From NCBI GenBank assembly GCA_013400975.1, contig WBMZ01000392.1, positions 1-64,000 of the forward strand: DNA of 64,000 nucleotides, written 5' to 3'. Below, in pieces: positions 60,798 to 64,000 of the stretch (position 1 is the stretch's first letter; each line of letters opens with the position of its first letter). Made by a program: the position numbers and the translations under genes. The notes under the pieces were generated by a model. That model was given only the letters and a program-made list of their open reading frames with translations, had not been told where the DNA came from and made no database searches. This DNA comes from Atrichornis clamosus. Taxonomy: Eukaryota > Chordata > Aves > Passeriformes > Menuridae.

Positions 60798-62607
60798 GTG
60801 TCATGCTTAGAAACAGTAACCTAGCATTACTTTAAATGGAGGGAGACCTGTACTTGTATTTCTAATTAAAATCCATCACATTTCTCCCTAAGCCACCACC
60901 TGTTTTCTGTGAAAGCTTGGAACAAGATGTCTGAAGCAAACAGGAGTTCATGGGTTCAACTCAGCTGGAGTGCACTTGTCCACAGACACCATAACAACTG
61001 CAAACTGCTAAGCCAGGATCTGCATGTGACCGTTTCCACTGCTCTGTTGACACCTCACCTTTCACAACATTGCCAGTATTTTACCCATGCTTCGTACTCA
61101 GCCTAAGTCATACACTGTCCATTTTCTGCAGCATCATCTAAACCAGTTTTGGGATTTGTTTGCAAAGCGTGACCCAATGGACTCCAAAAGCAGTACCTTG
61201 GTAAAAAAGGGGAAAAAAAAAATCTCATTTTATATTTTTCCTCTCTTTTAGAAGCTGAAAATCGAGGAAAAGAGATGTTAAACTTGAATGGTACATACAC
61301 TTTGCTTTTGCCCAGAATAGTCTTGGTGCTTGCCTTTGAAGATTTGCTTCCTTTGGGGACTGGCTCTTCCCCTTCCTCAAGAGCCTGGATCAGGGCTGTT
61401 TGCCCTTGAAGGCTGCTGCTGGTTAAGAGGAGTTGTCCTCCCACACTCTCGATAACTGCTCCTGGTGAGGATGAGCAAATTAAAAACCCAAAAGCACTGT
61501 GAAAGTCAGAAATATTATTTTTCTTGTGATATTTTAATGAGGTTATAGCTTATGGTAATCAAGAAATTCCCCACTCTGGGAAAGAAAAGGGGTTTATGCT
61601 AATCTGCTGTGACGCTGATTGTTTTCCTTGTGTGAAATGATGCTGTGCCTGTGTAGCAGCAGCTGCAGCCCTTGGCCCCTCGCTGCTGGGCCTGGAGGTG
61701 CAGAGTTGGGGCTGTGAAATGGGTGATAGAGAGCTACTCCTCTTTGGCAGGAGCTGTCTAGGTGTCTTTTACAGGCATTTTATCAAAGTCCCTTCCTTTG
61801 ACCACCACCTTAGGGAAGGTACAGGTCTCTGTGTGTTCATTTTGCACACGCAGTGGTTGGTGAGACCAAGAGCATATTATACCTTTTAAAGCGTGCAATT
61901 ACATTTAATGAGAATTTTCCTGTTGAAATATAATTTTGTGGATGTTAGCGCTCTCACTTAAATATTGCTTTCATAAAAGCTGTCTGTTTTCCCTGGGAAT
62001 TATATTCACTTATATTGAGAAACTTATATTGGTAAAACCAAGAGACTGGACTTCCATTACAGTTAAAGGATAAGAGCACTGGGGAGGTTTGGATAAAAAT
62101 ACTTTAATATTTCTATTTATTTGGTGGGATTTAGAAAAATTTCCCCAAATATCATCACTTCAAAATTTGAACTCTATAACTAACAAGGAATATATTTCTG
62201 TTGAAAAGTGTGTTTTACCAGTAGAGATTGGGATAGCTTGGATTAATCTGTAATCAGGGATATACCCTGCTCCTTCAGACTGAACTCTGTTGGCCCTGAA
62301 AGTCTCTTGGCTTCGGGAGATGAACGAAAGGCAGAGGAGAAAAGGCAGCTTGTTGCTGCAAAAATGAACGTTGCAGAAGCCTGCATTTCCAAGAAAAACT
62401 TTTTGGGTGTCTACAAGCAGAAAAACCAGCACTGAAAGTTATTGTCTTCTGAAATGAAGGGGTCATTCAGGAGCCAACAGCACAGTAAATGCTTCAGGGA
62501 TGCCTCTCTTGAGAGGTGGAGTTAGCTGTCTTGGGAAAAAAAAGTGATGAGAGTATTTCTCTTGTCCGTGCAGAGATAAATAGAAAAAACAGACACTGAT
62601 GACTGAA

Positions 62608-62681
62608 TGGCCCATACAGGGATCCAACTCACAACTTTGATGTTGTTAGCACCAAGCTCTGACCAACTGAGCTAAAATGAT
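62608..62681 (-). mobile_element. tRNA-Ile-derived fragment, SINE head or tRNA pseudogene
   Basis: The minus strand reads TTTAGCTCAGTTGGTCAGAG, then a CTTGGTGCTAACAAC segment, then GTGAGTTGGATCCCTGTATG and GGCCA. The A-box (TAGCTCAGTTGG) and B-box (GAGTTGGATCC) regions and the order of arms match vertebrate tRNA-Ile(AAU). The anticodon loop reads CTAACAA, so the isoleucine AAU has become AAC. The 5' acceptor strand (ATCATTT) does not pair with the 3' strand, so it is not a functional tRNA. The minus strand continues GGGCCATTCA beyond the tRNA end. That junction resembles what I remember of the passerine SINE TguSINE1 (tRNA-Ile head, CR1-derived tail), but no CR1 tail is visible. A plain tRNA pseudogene is the alternative. 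Confidence 0.75.
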
Positions 62682-63604
62682 TCTATGTTGAAAAGACAAA
62701 CTCCACAGACACACTTGCATGCATAAGGTGTAGTCCTACAAGACTGCTCGTGCACATCTTAGAAAAGCTGCACTTTATATAGAGGAAATTGCGAATAGAG
62801 TTTCATAAACATACACATCCTTTTCACACCCAGGTTACCTGGGAAAGAGACAGTCACTTCACTGCTTCCTAACATTCTTCTGGGACAGTCGCTCTGTTTT
62901 AGGAGCCTGGAACAAGTATTGAAATAAACAGCACAACCTGGATAGTAATTAAAAAAATCCACACCAAACATTAAGTGCGACCACTTGAAACAAATAAGAA
63001 CCTGGCTGTCATGTGCCTTTGGGCATGCAACAGCTGAAAAGTACCTTTACCTAGAGGAATTGTGCAGGACCTAGTTAAGCTGTGTTCAGTGCCTATAGGC
63101 ACACATTCTTTCTCAGTCTCTCTTTCTCTTTGCCTGAGGCCCAGTAATTATATCTGTATTTTAGGAAAACCTAGGCAGACCCCCCTTCCAGTCATATAAA
63201 ATCTCCTGCCTGGACTGCTTTTTATTTCTTGTCACAGAGAGAGGGAGAAGGTTGCTGCTAGCTTTCAAAACTGACTGCCTGTATGAGGGACTGAGGCTGC
63301 AGGTGGGATGAATAGTGTTAATGCAATTTGCAGAGCAAGAGAGGGCTTTAAAAGGTGTGGGATGCTCTACATTTCTTAGAGGCCTGGTTTTCCTGAATGG
63401 AAGAGATAGCTGGTAGGTGATTAACTAGAATCTTTTCACTGCAATTTTTGGAGTTGCCTTTCAATATGTAGTTAAGGGCAAATCTCCCTGGGTTTCCTGT
63501 TTCCATCCTCTTTGTCCTGATCCTTTTCCCTTTACTCAGTTCCCTCAGCCACATCAGCTGTGGAAATCTTGTCTCCATCTAGAGGGATGAGATGTATGGA
63601 AACT
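62682..63604. other. Intergenic sequence, no recognised gene
   Basis: Unique AT-rich sequence. Immediately right of the tRNA-derived fragment the plus strand has ATGATTCTATG, which resembles the microsatellite-like CR1 terminus but is too short to call. Nothing else is recognised. Confidence 0.55.
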
Positions 63605-63850
63605 TTCCAAAGTTGCATGTTGATGACAGTATAGGGGGCTCAGCTGAACAACTATCACCTTTTTTTGATACAGCTAAACGCAAGGTTGTTCACCTAGGAA
63701 TAAAAATTTTATACTGTATTTAGAAATCGTGTTTGAGATAGAGGACTGAAGAGTCAGAGTGAATAATCTTTGCAATATGAGCTCTCAGGTGCAGTGGCAA
63801 GACGAGAGCCTAAGCAGTTCTTGGTTGTGTAAATAAAGATCAATCACAAG
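63605..63850 (+). mobile_element. CR1 LINE internal fragment, degraded
   Basis: Matches to the CR1 region spanning the end of the reverse transcriptase domain are visible in sense orientation: a degraded GATGACAGT (the aspartate pair of the catalytic motif), AACGCAAGGTTGTTCACCTA, GGAATAAA, a CTGAAGAGTCAGAGTG-type block, and ATGAGCTCTCAGGTGCAGTG followed by a GGCAAGACGAGAGCCTAAGC-like block. No open frame is retained. It is clearly older and more diverged than the copy at 27.2-27.5 kb. The remaining 150 bases of the window show nothing definite. Confidence 0.7.
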
Positions 63851-64000
63851 CAGAGCTGCTGTTTCTGCCATATGTAGCGAGACTATATACAGCTTTTATA
63901 TATAAACCAAGACTATCTGAAAAGCAGGAATTGTGTTTTGCAGGGTGTTTCTAGGCATAGTCATTATTTTCAGTCCTGCAAACCAAAATTATTTGATATT

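Larger units (their letters stand above)
54931..62607. other. Intergenic sequence, no recognised gene
   Basis: No gene is recognised. It holds a CA-rich minisatellite at 56.69-56.79 kb and a TTAA-type repeat at 60772-60797. The rest is AT-rich unique sequence. The longest open frames (107-113 codons, minus strand, near 59.0-59.35 and 61.1-61.44 kb) have no recognisable features. Confidence 0.6.

Noticed and set aside
62608..62681. Functional tRNA gene
   Set aside because: The acceptor stem does not pair and the anticodon loop has changed, so it is a derived fragment.
15311..64000. CHRM2 coding exon and miR-490 expected downstream of PTN by mammalian synteny
   Set aside because: No muscarinic receptor seven-helix frame of about 460 codons is present on either strand, and I did not see the miR-490 mature sequence. 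They presumably lie beyond the window.

Overview
The window looks like vertebrate nuclear DNA, most likely from a bird. It has one recognisable protein-coding gene split by a long intron, consensus GT-AG splice sites, AT-rich CpG-poor intergenic sequence, and several CR1-type LINE 3' ends, the dominant interspersed repeat of birds and other reptiles. A minus-strand fragment derived from tRNA-Ile at 62608-62681 resembles the head of the passerine SINE TguSINE1, which hints at a songbird. That last step is inference. There are no prokaryotic operons, CRISPR arrays, rRNA genes or phage genes.

The gene is pleiotrophin (PTN), plus strand, of which only the 3' end is present. The penultimate coding exon (365-526) encodes most of the C-terminal heparin-binding thrombospondin-like domain. 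A 14.5 kb intron follows, and the last coding exon (15024-15076) encodes the lysine-rich C-terminal tail and stop. The 3' UTR has a canonical AATAAA at 15288-15293. The signal peptide and N-terminal domain lie upstream of the window.

From about 15.3 kb to 64 kb no known gene was found. In mammals the next gene past the PTN 3' end is CHRM2, in the opposite orientation. Its intronless coding exon is not here, so this stretch is most simply PTN-CHRM2 intergenic DNA. It contains CR1 fragments (27.1, 27.2-27.5, 40.8-41.6, 54.8 and 63.6-63.85 kb, plus one in the PTN intron at 13.9 kb), two tRNA-derived fragments, microsatellites and minisatellites, a 180 bp CpG-dense cluster at 26.3 kb in CpG-poor surroundings, and a TAAT-dense block at 47.5 kb that could be a conserved regulatory element.

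The observations most worth a second look are splice-bounded open segments in the supposedly empty region. Three segments at 17.7, 18.9 and 21.3 kb are mutually phase-compatible; two encode a hydrophobic stretch and one encodes five cysteines. A pair at 42.77-42.89 kb and 45.92-46.31 kb has strong splice signals and compatible phase. Two possible micro-exons at 2.7 and 34.6 kb also have strong flanking splice sites. None is recognisable as a known family, and all could be chance. They need RNA evidence.
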